A stretch of DNA of 64,000 nt, taken from the NCBI RefSeq assembly GCF_000155775.1, contig NZ_DS989810.1, positions 496,310 to 560,309 of the forward strand. The letters are read 5' to 3'. Origin of the DNA: Glaciecola sp. HTCC2999 (GTDB taxonomy: Bacteria; Pseudomonadota; Gammaproteobacteria; Enterobacterales; Alteromonadaceae). Positions 25,982-34,220 of the stretch are shown here, in pieces. The translations under genes were made by a program, and so were the position numbers. Position 1 is the first letter of the stretch. Each line of letters starts with the position of its first letter. The notes under the pieces are model-generated. The model had not been told where the DNA came from and did not search any database. It saw only the letters and a list, made by a program, of their open reading frames with translations.

Positions 25982-26234
25982 AAATATATGCTCCAAGATA
26001 AAATTTTTAATAGCCCCAATTTATTCATTGGTGACTTTAGAAAGATAAGTCAGTAACCCTGACAATTGATACCCATTCGATTAAATAATTTTTGCTATTC
26101 GTGTGTCTATGCTATGTCTATAGATAACTACCTTACTTTTATAATAAAACTACCTGCATCTACTTTTATTATTTTAACGTTATTATTTTGGTTTTGAATG
26201 CGGACATCATTTTCAGCTAATACTTTGCCAATGG
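25982..26234. other. intergenic region upstream of the GH106 gene
   Basis: About 250 bases between the sulfatase C stop and the GH106 start. No gene. It is a likely place for a second promoter of the GH106-GH78-sulfatase-GH78 unit, but I see no site clear enough to name. Confidence 0.3.
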
Positions 26235-27734
26235 TCACTTACGCCAATGATCAATAATAAAGTAGTCTTCAGGCTTTAAGGTGTTTTGCAGCGCTTTCGG
26301 CACATCAGTTCTTCTTGGTGGTTTGTTCTGATCGAGCTTAAACGTAGGCGCTGTGATGATTGGCACATTGCCAAAGCCTTCGCTGAGGAAATCCCCTTGC
26401 GTTTTCATCCAAGCAAACAGTTGTGTTTGTAAACGTGTTTTTACCGTTTTTAGGCTTGGCTCGGCAATCAGGTTATTTTGCTCGAACGGGTCATTGGTTA
26501 AATCATATAACTCTTCAAACGGTTCGTTCTTGTGGTGTTGAGCGCCGAGCTCAAGAAAGGCGTTAACATTGGCTTTGTCGGTTAAGTTTTTATCCAGCAC
26601 TTCAAGTGCGTTGAAGTTACGAATGTATTTGTACCGAATATCGCGGATCATCCGTGACGGAAAAACGCGGGCATTAATAATGTTTTGATTGGTACGGACA
26701 CCATAAACATATTGATGGATCGCTTTATCTTCACCTTTTAAAATATTCAAAAAGCTTTTGCCGTCGATACTTGGCTCAGGCTGCCCGCCTGCGGCATCAA
26801 TAAAGGTAGGTAATACGTCGGTATAATGCACAAGTTGCTCAGAGCGCGAGCCTGCTTTGATAACACTTGGCCAGCGCACCACAAAAGGCACATTTAAACC
26901 AATATCTTTTACTGAAAATTTACCCGATACACCATGGTCGGCGCTGTAAATAAATAAGGTGTTATCGGTTAAATGTGTATCAACCATACGTAATACATGC
27001 TCTAGTTGGGTATTATCTTCTTCAATACTGCGATAGTAACCGGCTCTTTTTTCAATGTACTTTTTATTGTTTTTTAGGTGCTGATCAAAGGGGTGAAATT
27101 TAAGTTTATCGGCATCAGGGTTTTTAACGTCAAAATACTTACCATGAGGGTATTTTGAGGCGATAAACATCACAAAAGGTTTGGTGGTTGTCTGAAAATA
27201 TTTTTCAATATCAGCTAACGGAATGTAGTCTCGCGGAACACCTTTCTTTGGCACGGGTTGCCATTCCTGATCCCAGTCATAAACACTGGCCGGTTTTACA
27301 TGGCTTTTACCAGCAAGTACCACCTCGTAACCTAAGGCGCGCATTTGTTTGGTTACTGATTTAATGTTTGGACGCGTTGGTGTGTGATTGGCAAAAGCGC
27401 CATTTTTTAACGGATATTTACCGGTAAAAAGTTGTGTTCGGCTTGGTGCGCAAATCGCTTGCGCAGTAAAAGCGTGCTTAAAGATAATACCTTCACGGGC
27501 AAGTCGATCAACTGATGGCGTATGTACTTTTTCATTACCGTATACACCGTAATCGGTAATGTCTTGATCATCAGCTAGGTAAAAAATAATGTTAGGGCGA
27601 CTAGCACTGATATCTATAGGTTTTTCGAGCTTTTTGCTACTTACTGCTGGTGTTGTCAGTGGCTCATTTGAGCAACCTGCAAACTGCAAAGCCAGCAAGC
27701 TAAACAACAGGGTGACAATAGACTGGTTTTTCAT
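26235..27734 (-). CDS. S1-family sulfatase C (lipoprotein)
   Basis: 499 residues with a lipobox (LQFAGC, Cys21). YLADDQD (52-58) gives metal ligands and C95-A-P-S-R99 the formylglycine motif. LAGKSHVKP and YSADHGVSGK are the conserved S1 loops carrying Lys/His and the second metal site. Its sequence differs clearly from A/E and B, so its regiospecificity is probably different. It lies 29 bp downstream of sulfatase D, in the same operon. Confidence 0.9.
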   Translation of the reverse strand: MKNQSIVTLLFSLLALQFAGCSNEPLTTPAVSSKKLEKPIDISASRPNIIFYLADDQDITDYGVYGNEKVHTPSVDRLAREGIIFKHAFTAQAICAPSRTQLFTGKYPLKNGAFANHTPTRPNIKSVTKQMRALGYEVVLAGKSHVKPASVYDWDQEWQPVPKKGVPRDYIPLADIEKYFQTTTKPFVMFIASKYPHGKYFDVKNPDADKLKFHPFDQHLKNNKKYIEKRAGYYRSIEEDNTQLEHVLRMVDTHLTDNTLFIYSADHGVSGKFSVKDIGLNVPFVVRWPSVIKAGSRSEQLVHYTDVLPTFIDAAGGQPEPSIDGKSFLNILKGEDKAIHQYVYGVRTNQNIINARVFPSRMIRDIRYKYIRNFNALEVLDKNLTDKANVNAFLELGAQHHKNEPFEELYDLTNDPFEQNNLIAEPSLKTVKTRLQTQLFAWMKTQGDFLSEGFGNVPIITAPTFKLDQNKPPRRTDVPKALQNTLKPEDYFIIDHWRK

Positions 27735-27763
27735 GTTAAGTCCTTATTTTGTTAACAACAGGA

Positions 27764-29263
27764 TTAATGCGTTTGGCATTGTTGCTGTGTGATACAAGCG
27801 GTTAACTGAGCGCGCATTTTAGTGGCAACCGCTTGGTAACGCGGCTCATTAACCACGTTATTGGTTTCATGCGGGTCAACTTTATGATCATATAACATCT
27901 CTTCAATGGTGTTCTCGGCAGTGGCATACGAGGTAAAGATAAAGTCATCGTTCACTACCGAGTCACCTTTTTTAAAGCGGCTATAAATTTGTTTTTTATG
28001 GTTAACCGATGCGTTTTGTAACGATTTAACAAAACTTTGCCCTTGAACCGTTGCAGGCGGGTTAACCTTGGTGATTTCAGTGATCGTTGGGAACACGTCA
28101 ACTAATTCGACTAAAGCATCGGTTTTTTCATCTTTAGCAATATTAGGTCCTGCGACGATCATAGGAATGCGCAGTGAGGTTTCTAACATGGTGTGTTTAG
28201 TCCAGAAATTATGCTCACCTAAATTAAAACCATGATCACTGGTTAACATAATAGTGGTGTTGTCACGTAAGCCAAGGCTATCTATTTGCGCGATGACATC
28301 ACCTACCAAGGCATCAATATAACTGACGGATGCATAATAACCTTGTAATGACGACATATGGAAAGCATCACTGTTGTAGGTGTAGTCTTTAAAATGGTAA
28401 GTGTGAATTTCGCCAGAGCCATTTAGTGATTTGGGTGCGTTACGTGGCTTGTTACGGTCAAAAAATGGGCTGAATTTTTCTCTTGGATGCAAGTCGTAGT
28501 ACTTTTTCGGTGCATAAAACGGTAAATGCGGACGAATAAAGCCAACACTTAAGAAGAAAGGTTGCTCTTGCTTGGCAAGCCGAGTTAACGCTTTCAGTGC
28601 TTTTTCTTTTACTTTGCCGTCAGGGTAGGCTTCATCAGCGACATCCATGGTTTCGTACCAAGGACCATTACCACGTTTATTAAATTTAGTCGTTTTAAGG
28701 TAATTTTCTGAATCAGGGTTTAAGCGAGTGGCATGGCCCATACCGGCATTTTGCAGTTTTTCACTCCAACTGACCTTGGCTAAATCTTTGCTGTTGTGAA
28801 AGATTTTGCCAATTCCCATGGTGTGATAGCCTGACTCGCGAAGCACTTGCGGTAATGATTTGGCGCCAGGCGCGTCTTTTTGTGCTTTGGCTTTATAGTC
28901 AATAAACCGAGTTTTGTTCGGGCGAATGCCGGTTAACATACTGGCGCGTGAGGCACCACAAACAGGGACATTGGCGTACGCTTGAGTAAAGGTGATCCCT
29001 TGTGCCGCTAAAGCATCAATATTAGGGCTATAAGCATTTTTGTCGCCGTACACGCCTAATACTGGTCGTAAATCATCAACAATGATCATGACAATGTTCT
29101 GTTGTGGGGATTGTTCTAGCGTTTGTTTTGCTTTTTGTTTTAGCTGTGTTTTGGTCGTATTTTCTTGTTGGTCGCTATTTACCGCGGAAGTACAGGCGCT
29201 AATAGCTGTTGCTACCAATAGGCTAGCAACGCCCGCTTTAGCGCATTTTAATAATTTGCCCAC
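27764..29263 (-). CDS. S1-family sulfatase D, iduronate-2-sulfatase-like (lipoprotein)
   Basis: I place the start at GTG 29263 because AAAGGAG lies just upstream and the next residues form a clean lipoprotein signal (GKLLKCAKAGVASLLVAT, then ISAC). The ATG at 29308 would bury that signal. The product is about 499 residues. IIVDDLRPVLG holds metal ligands and VCGASRASMLTG the formylglycine cysteine (about residue 102). GIGKIFHN and TSDHGFNLGEH match iduronate-2-sulfatase-type enzymes. In marine loci such enzymes act on sulfated uronic acid or rhamnose; the substrate here is inferred. Its leader is duplicated at 13281-13393. Confidence 0.88.
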   Translation of the reverse strand: MGKLLKCAKAGVASLLVATAISACTSAVNSDQQENTTKTQLKQKAKQTLEQSPQQNIVMIIVDDLRPVLGVYGDKNAYSPNIDALAAQGITFTQAYANVPVCGASRASMLTGIRPNKTRFIDYKAKAQKDAPGAKSLPQVLRESGYHTMGIGKIFHNSKDLAKVSWSEKLQNAGMGHATRLNPDSENYLKTTKFNKRGNGPWYETMDVADEAYPDGKVKEKALKALTRLAKQEQPFFLSVGFIRPHLPFYAPKKYYDLHPREKFSPFFDRNKPRNAPKSLNGSGEIHTYHFKDYTYNSDAFHMSSLQGYYASVSYIDALVGDVIAQIDSLGLRDNTTIMLTSDHGFNLGEHNFWTKHTMLETSLRIPMIVAGPNIAKDEKTDALVELVDVFPTITEITKVNPPATVQGQSFVKSLQNASVNHKKQIYSRFKKGDSVVNDDFIFTSYATAENTIEEMLYDHKVDPHETNNVVNEPRYQAVATKMRAQLTACITQQQCQTH

Positions 29264-29312
29264 AAGAGCTCCTTTATTTATGCTTGTAACTGTTTGTTTG
29301 AAAGACAAATGT
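29200..29312 (-). repeat. direct repeat of the sulfatase D leader, copy 2 (parent)
   Basis: Matches 13281-13393 in the same orientation over about 110 bases, ending abruptly in GTT on the leader side. This copy is attached to the intact sulfatase D gene and so is the likely source. Confidence 0.75.
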
Positions 29313-29442
29313 TGGCCTTTTTCAATCTAGCTTTTGGTCATTACTTTTGCTTTTTTCTCACTAAGGCTTGTATAGAACAGTCATAAGTTGGCGGTGTTAC
29401 CCCCCTTATATATCGTTTTTTTCGTATTTTTTCGATGGGAAC

Positions 29443-29468
29443 AAAAAAGCCCGAAAACGGGCCTTTTT
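29443..29468. terminator. bidirectional rho-independent terminator
   Basis: AAAAAAGCCCG and CGGGCCTTTTT form a strong stem with a 4-base A loop and T runs in both directions. It closes the sigma/FecR-LamG operon (minus strand) and separates it from sulfatase D, which must therefore have its own promoter between about 29312 and 29443. Confidence 0.85.
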
Positions 29469-29484
29469 GGAATGGTTTCTAATT

Positions 29485-31134
29485 TTAAGGAGCCATTATT
29501 TTTTTGGGCAAACCTGTTATTGGCGCTAATGCTAATGTTGTTTGCGCAGGTAAAAGCAGAGTTAACTGAACTGGCAATGGTTCGGCGTTGGCAGGTAAGC
29601 CAAAATAATTTTTTCCTTGTTGTGTATGTTGCCAATGTTGTTGTACCACAAACTTGGGTAAGGCAAAGTCGTAAAATGCCACTTCATCAATAACGCCAGC
29701 ATAAGATTTTTCTTGCCAACGTTTATGGCCTTGAGTGTTGCCAATAGTGGCATTGCCGGGGCCGCCAGTAAGCATTTTAGAGCCTGGAGGATACTGATAA
29801 CTGGCAAGCAACTGACCGTCAATATAAAGTGCTTTTAAGCCTGTGCTCACATCATAACTGGCGACCACATGATGCATCTTGCCGTCTTTCAATTGCGCTA
29901 GTGTTGGTCGCCCTTGTTGGCCGTCAAGTGGCAGTTTTAGTCGGTGATAACCTTGCCCTAATATATATAAACCAAACTCTAAACTTTCGTTTACGTCTAT
30001 ATCTGGCATCAAATCTTGTTTGCGGCTGTTGTGCTGAAAACCTAGCACCATACGTAGTTTCTCATCACCGGTATCTTTACTGAATATTTGGTCAATATCT
30101 CCTAATTCGCCAGAATATTCTGGCGCTAGCAATACTTCAAGGGTGACGCCGTCAGATACCGCAAAAGAACCACTTGCTGGTACGGTGCCACCACCACTGC
30201 CTAAATCAATGCGATCAGTCGAATGGTTATTAAAGTAATAACTACCTTGGCCTACTAAACCTTTGGTTCGGCGAGTACTTTTACCCGCGATACCAACAGC
30301 ATTATTGGCAAGGTCTATAACGCGATCGCTGTGGCTTTCAAATGGCCAAAAATGTTTAGGTCTCCAGCGTGAGGGCAGTAGTAGTGTATTAGCGCCCGTG
30401 GTCAGTATGGGTTCGGGCTGCGTTAAATCAATGGTTAAATCGTCACCATTGGCGTTTACACTGAAGCTAGGTGTATGCACGATTATTTTCTGCTTAGAAA
30501 CGGCAACGAGCTTTAATAGACCACGTTTTAGTTGCAGTTCATTGCCGTTGAAAAGCTTAATAACAGTATGGGCGGTAAGGTGGAGGCGAACATCGTTTGG
30601 TAAAGCGATCACCGCGTCTTGCTCCACCCGGTATTCACCGGCAAACAAGTTGTTATCTGCAATATTTCCTTGGCTAACAATAGACAGGTGACCTTGCAAA
30701 ATTTGCGCATTAAAGGGCGCGGTGCTTTGGTTGAATAACTGCCAAGTTAATAGCGCAGTTAATATCGCAATAAGCAGGCACAGCACGATGAATACATGGC
30801 TGCGCATCTGCCTTAATTTATTGCTTTTGCTTACGCTGTTCGTTGTTGTATTTGGCAGCTGTTCGGTTGGCGTTATGGTTGCTATTGTTTGTTCATCGCC
30901 TTTTGGGCGCACTACAAATTCTTCCGTCATCCGTCGATAGACAAATTCCATATTTTGTTCAACGGCAGCTTCTAGTTGCATATGCATGCTGATGTAATCG
31001 TAATAAAATTGCTGCGCGTCTATATTATTATCTAGCAGTTGTTCAAGCCGTTGTTTTTGCTCAGTGGTTGCGCTGTAATTACAAATCGCATCGGCTATTT
31101 CCCTGATTTCGGCAAACTGTTCGCTACGCTTCAC
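29485..31134 (-). CDS. FecR-LamG membrane protein, probable anti-sigma factor and sensor
   Basis: 549 residues from a GTG overlapping the sigma factor stop by four bases. Residues 1-75 are a cytoplasmic helical region like that in FecR-type anti-sigma factors. There is one membrane helix (about 113-135), a periplasmic FecR-like beta domain (about 155-240: FAGEYRVEQDAVIALPNDVR), then a LamG/concanavalin-like domain (about 265-500; KMHHVVASYD and LYIDGQLLASYQY). This architecture is common in Planctomycetes and Verrucomicrobia next to ECF sigma factors. The LamG domain may bind glycan. Inferred role: holds the sigma factor until polysaccharide is sensed. Confidence 0.75.
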   Translation of the reverse strand: MKRSEQFAEIREIADAICNYSATTEQKQRLEQLLDNNIDAQQFYYDYISMHMQLEAAVEQNMEFVYRRMTEEFVVRPKGDEQTIATITPTEQLPNTTTNSVSKSNKLRQMRSHVFIVLCLLIAILTALLTWQLFNQSTAPFNAQILQGHLSIVSQGNIADNNLFAGEYRVEQDAVIALPNDVRLHLTAHTVIKLFNGNELQLKRGLLKLVAVSKQKIIVHTPSFSVNANGDDLTIDLTQPEPILTTGANTLLLPSRWRPKHFWPFESHSDRVIDLANNAVGIAGKSTRRTKGLVGQGSYYFNNHSTDRIDLGSGGGTVPASGSFAVSDGVTLEVLLAPEYSGELGDIDQIFSKDTGDEKLRMVLGFQHNSRKQDLMPDIDVNESLEFGLYILGQGYHRLKLPLDGQQGRPTLAQLKDGKMHHVVASYDVSTGLKALYIDGQLLASYQYPPGSKMLTGGPGNATIGNTQGHKRWQEKSYAGVIDEVAFYDFALPKFVVQQHWQHTQQGKNYFGLPANAEPLPVQLTLLLPAQTTLALAPITGLPKKIMAP

Positions 31135-31727
31135 GAGGCACCTTCGGTAATTTTTTGATCAATACAGTCAAATAAGCTTTTTCGTAATTTATGCACGGCT
31201 TTGCGAATCGCACGAATGGATCGTCCGTTTATTTCAGCTATTTCAGCTGCGGTTTGGTTATTGACATAAAACGACTGGTAAATATTTTGTAATGGCGGTG
31301 CCAGCAGTTGGCAGCATTGCTCTAAATAACACCATTTTTGCTCTTGCGACAAAGCCTTGCTTTCAATGGTGGTAAGGTTTTGTGCAAACTGTTGCATAAA
31401 GTAATCAGACAGCCCTAATTGGTATTTTTGCTGAGTACGCCTGAATACTTGAATACGGTTAAAGGCAATGCTATTTGCCCATTTCGAAAAGTTAGTGCCT
31501 GGCTCAAACTTTTCAAACTCTTTCCATAAGGTTAAACAGCATTCTTGAAAAACGTCATCAGTTGCTGGTTTGTCTTGCAGGTAAGCAAAAATATAGGCAT
31601 ATAAGCGTTTTTTATCGGCATTAAAAAGCTGCCCAAATGAACTTGAGTGAAGTAAGGTCGCGGCATTTTGGGGTTCAGCGCATGATGTTGAACCTTGCGT
31701 TGAAGAGGTTACTTTGGCGTGAGACAC
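31131..31727 (-). CDS. ECF-type sigma-70 family sigma factor
   Basis: 198 residues. Region 2 is RLYAYIFAYLQDKPATDDVF followed by ECCLTLWKEFEKF and NFSKWANSIAFNRI. Region 4 is seen at LLAPPLQNIYQSFYVNNQTAAEIAEI followed by the SIRAIRKAVHKLRKSL helix-turn-helix. There is an extra N-terminal tail of about 30 residues. It directs RNA polymerase to dedicated promoters. It is translationally coupled to the FecR-LamG gene. Its position, with sulfatase and rhamnosidase genes on both sides, suggests it activates them. I could not derive its promoter motif. Confidence 0.85.
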   Translation of the reverse strand: MSHAKVTSSTQGSTSCAEPQNAATLLHSSSFGQLFNADKKRLYAYIFAYLQDKPATDDVFQECCLTLWKEFEKFEPGTNFSKWANSIAFNRIQVFRRTQQKYQLGLSDYFMQQFAQNLTTIESKALSQEQKWCYLEQCCQLLAPPLQNIYQSFYVNNQTAAEIAEINGRSIRAIRKAVHKLRKSLFDCIDQKITEGAS

Positions 31728-32054
31728 GACATACCTTTTATAAACCTTAACTCGTTTATCTGAACACTAACGAATAGCGTTTGGTTTAGCGCTCAGGTTA
31801 AATACAATATTCGAAAGATCGTACTGACTGAGCAGACTTACTACTCAATTCATATCCAAGTGCAAAAGCTTGAATTTCGTCAGTGAAGATAACAATACTT
31901 TAGGAGGATGACTACGTCAATATTAACATTGCTCTACCGTTTGCTATTGTACCGGAAACTTAATTCAAACAACGAGCTTTTGTTCTTTGATTTGAGCTAA
32001 CAGGTACTATCGGTTAGATAATACCTGAGCTGCATTGTTATTAATAAGGTTTAA
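31728..32054. other. intergenic region upstream of the sigma factor
   Basis: About 327 bases with no gene. It should carry the sigma factor promoter (minus strand) and the 3' end signals of sulfatase E, but I see no clear terminator hairpin or palindrome. Confidence 0.35.
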
Positions 32055-33521
32055 TTATTTATGAGGTTTTAAAAGTTGCTCGCGAATAAGTTGTTGATTC
32101 ACCTTGGCATCATATTCAGGGTTCAGTTTGGTTGGAATATCTGCGCCAATTTGTTGTTGCCATGCTTGCAGTTTCGCTTTTAACTGAGCGACCTTTTGTG
32201 GCTGTTGGACAGCTAGGTTGTTTTGCTCAGCCAGATCGTTAGCTAAGTTATACAATTCATATTCGTCATTTTCAAAGTATTGGATCAGCTTCCAGTCGCC
32301 ACTTCTAATAGCACTACCAGGGCGGGTTCTAAATAGTGGATCTTGCCCTTGGTCGGTTTTGGCATGGTGTGCCTGTAAATATATCGGGAAATGCCAGAAT
32401 AAATCGCGCTCGGCAATGTCTTGCTGACCTAATAAGTGCGCAGTTAAATCAACACCATCGAGCACTTGGTTTGGTTGTTTTGATTTCGTTAAATTAACTA
32501 AGGTTGGGTAGAAATCAGCATTAATCACCGGGGTATGGTCAAGGCCTGGTTTAATTTTTTCTGGCCAACGAACAATTAATGGCACGCGTAAACCACCGTC
32601 ATAATAAGAGCCTTTACCACCGCGAAGTGGTGTTGGGAATGACGACATCCGGTAACCGCCATTGTCAGAGGTAAAAATAACCACGGTATTATTTGCTAAA
32701 CCTTCTGAGTCTAACATATCAAAAATTCGGCCAACATTGTCATCCATATGCTCAACCATTGCCGCGTAAGTGGCTTCTCGCTTACTTTTAATTCCTTTTT
32801 CATGATACTTGTTTACTTTATCAACAACCGCTTGATAAGGGGTGTGCACCGTGTAGTAAGGCACATACGCAAAAAACGGTTGGTCTTTGCTTGATTTCAC
32901 CCAGTCGATCACCTCTGTGGTTAAACGCTCGGTTAAATATTCTCCCTTCGGGCCGTCTTCAATGTTCGGTAATTGGTAAGGGCTAAAGTAATGGAAAGTC
33001 ATACCTTGGTGGCTACCACCAACATTAACATCAAAACCTTGTTCGTCAGGATCTACGCCTATATGCCATTTACCGAAGCTTCCGGTGGCATAACCTGCTG
33101 TTTTCAGGGATTCCCCTATGGTGATAACGTCCGTAGTAAGGCCGCGCTTATTTTTTATCGGGATCAGTTTACGTGTTTTTGTATTCCCTCGGTCCGATGG
33201 CGATACCGTATAAACGCCATGTCGAGGCCCATATTGACCTGACATAAGTACCGAGCGGCTTGGTGCACAGTTAGCTGCGCCTGCGTAGGCTTGATCAAAA
33301 CGTAAACCTTGTTGTGCCAGTGCATCAATATTGGGCGTTTCAAAATAGTCAGTCGTTTGGTTGTAACCCACATCAGACCAACCTAAATCGTCGATAACAA
33401 TCATGATGATATTGGGTTTGGCATTATCTGCTATCACGGCTGTGTTTACTGGCGTTGGCTTACCGCCACAAGCTGCCGTTAAAGTTAAAGTGCAGGTTAC
33501 TAATAAAGTGTTTAATTTCAT
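32055..33521 (-). CDS. S1-family sulfatase E (lipoprotein), near-duplicate of sulfatase A
   Basis: 488 residues with lipobox LTAAC (Cys18) and C85-A-P-S-R formylglycine motif. It differs from sulfatase A at only scattered positions (for example FGKWHIG for FGKWHLG, and the C-terminal residues), with a five-residue shorter signal peptide. Duplication extends through the coding region but fades within about 30 bases upstream. The copies lie in direct orientation about 17 kb apart at the two ends of the polysaccharide cluster. Same predicted reaction as A. Confidence 0.9.
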   Translation of the reverse strand: MKLNTLLVTCTLTLTAACGGKPTPVNTAVIADNAKPNIIMIVIDDLGWSDVGYNQTTDYFETPNIDALAQQGLRFDQAYAGAANCAPSRSVLMSGQYGPRHGVYTVSPSDRGNTKTRKLIPIKNKRGLTTDVITIGESLKTAGYATGSFGKWHIGVDPDEQGFDVNVGGSHQGMTFHYFSPYQLPNIEDGPKGEYLTERLTTEVIDWVKSSKDQPFFAYVPYYTVHTPYQAVVDKVNKYHEKGIKSKREATYAAMVEHMDDNVGRIFDMLDSEGLANNTVVIFTSDNGGYRMSSFPTPLRGGKGSYYDGGLRVPLIVRWPEKIKPGLDHTPVINADFYPTLVNLTKSKQPNQVLDGVDLTAHLLGQQDIAERDLFWHFPIYLQAHHAKTDQGQDPLFRTRPGSAIRSGDWKLIQYFENDEYELYNLANDLAEQNNLAVQQPQKVAQLKAKLQAWQQQIGADIPTKLNPEYDAKVNQQLIREQLLKPHK

Positions 33522-33826
33522 AAAGGTTACTCTATTGTTTTTGTTTAAATTTAATACGTTTCAAACGAGCGGTGCTGCCAGCTTTGGTTACGGTGGCGAG
33601 TGTGTTATTTCTTTTATAAGCTTTTCATAAAAATCTAGTGCTAACTGTGGGGTAACGATCGAAAGCGTGTTGGCCACTACAATGCTAAAAATATTTATTT
33701 ATAACGGTAGAGTCAAAAAAAGAAAAATACTACCCATAAGATCGAGAAAAAAATAAATGTTTGTTTTTTGCCGCCACTAGTGTCACTCAATGTACATAAA
33801 AGAGCAAAATGGATACCTGCATCAGT

Positions 33827-33882
33827 ACAATTTAATATTATGCGGGTGCAGGATATCAAGCAAGCGCAGCGCAGTAGTTGTA
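33827..33882 (+). repeat. conserved noncoding motif, copy 3
   Basis: GATATCAAGCAAGCGCAGCG followed by CAGTAGTTGTAG aligns with copies at 7769 and 13197. The preceding hairpin is degenerate here (CAATTTAATATTATG). It is the weakest copy and lies inside element III, not at a tRNA-like junction. Confidence 0.4.
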
Positions 33883-34163
33883 GGTTGATGTATACCAACC
33901 AGAGCCACTACGGGCAACAATAAGCGTACTTAGCATAGTCAGAAGGCTGTCTTCGAGCATTAGAGGCTTACAGGTCAATCTCAAAGCTCACTGAGACATC
34001 GCTAGGCTGAACGATAACTAGTGGATAAGCCTAGGCTATAAAATTTACCATTACCTTGCGTACAAATGCTTCTGAAACCCAATAATACTGAATAAACTTA
34101 TTTTTTACCCGATGTGGAACTTAAATAGATCATGTTATTCCTTTATTAAATACCGTCATCGAG

Positions 34164-34206
34164 TGTTTGCTTTGGCATTCAATTGACAGGGTTTAGGCTG
34201 ACGTTG
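34164..34206 (+). repeat. 43-base direct repeat, copy 1, flanking the GH-A-like gene
   Basis: TGTTTGCTTTGGCATTCAAT followed by TGACAGGGTTTAGGCTGACG and TTG; copy 2 at 36893-36935 differs at about four positions. The two copies bracket one gene of 2.2 kb, a cassette-like arrangement. Confidence 0.65.
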
Positions 34207-34220
34207 CCGTGTACCTATAT

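Larger units (their letters stand above)
33522..34220. other. intergenic region with element-like repeats
   Basis: About 700 bases with no convincing gene. It contains conserved motif copy 3 (33827-33882) and one copy of a 43-base direct repeat (34164-34206) that recurs at 36893-36935. These suggest an old insertion boundary between the sulfatase cluster and the GH-A-like gene. Confidence 0.5.

Noticed and set aside
29388..29693. Plus-strand frame opposite the FecR-LamG 3' end
   Set aside because: It spans the terminator hairpin and is antisense to a well-supported gene.
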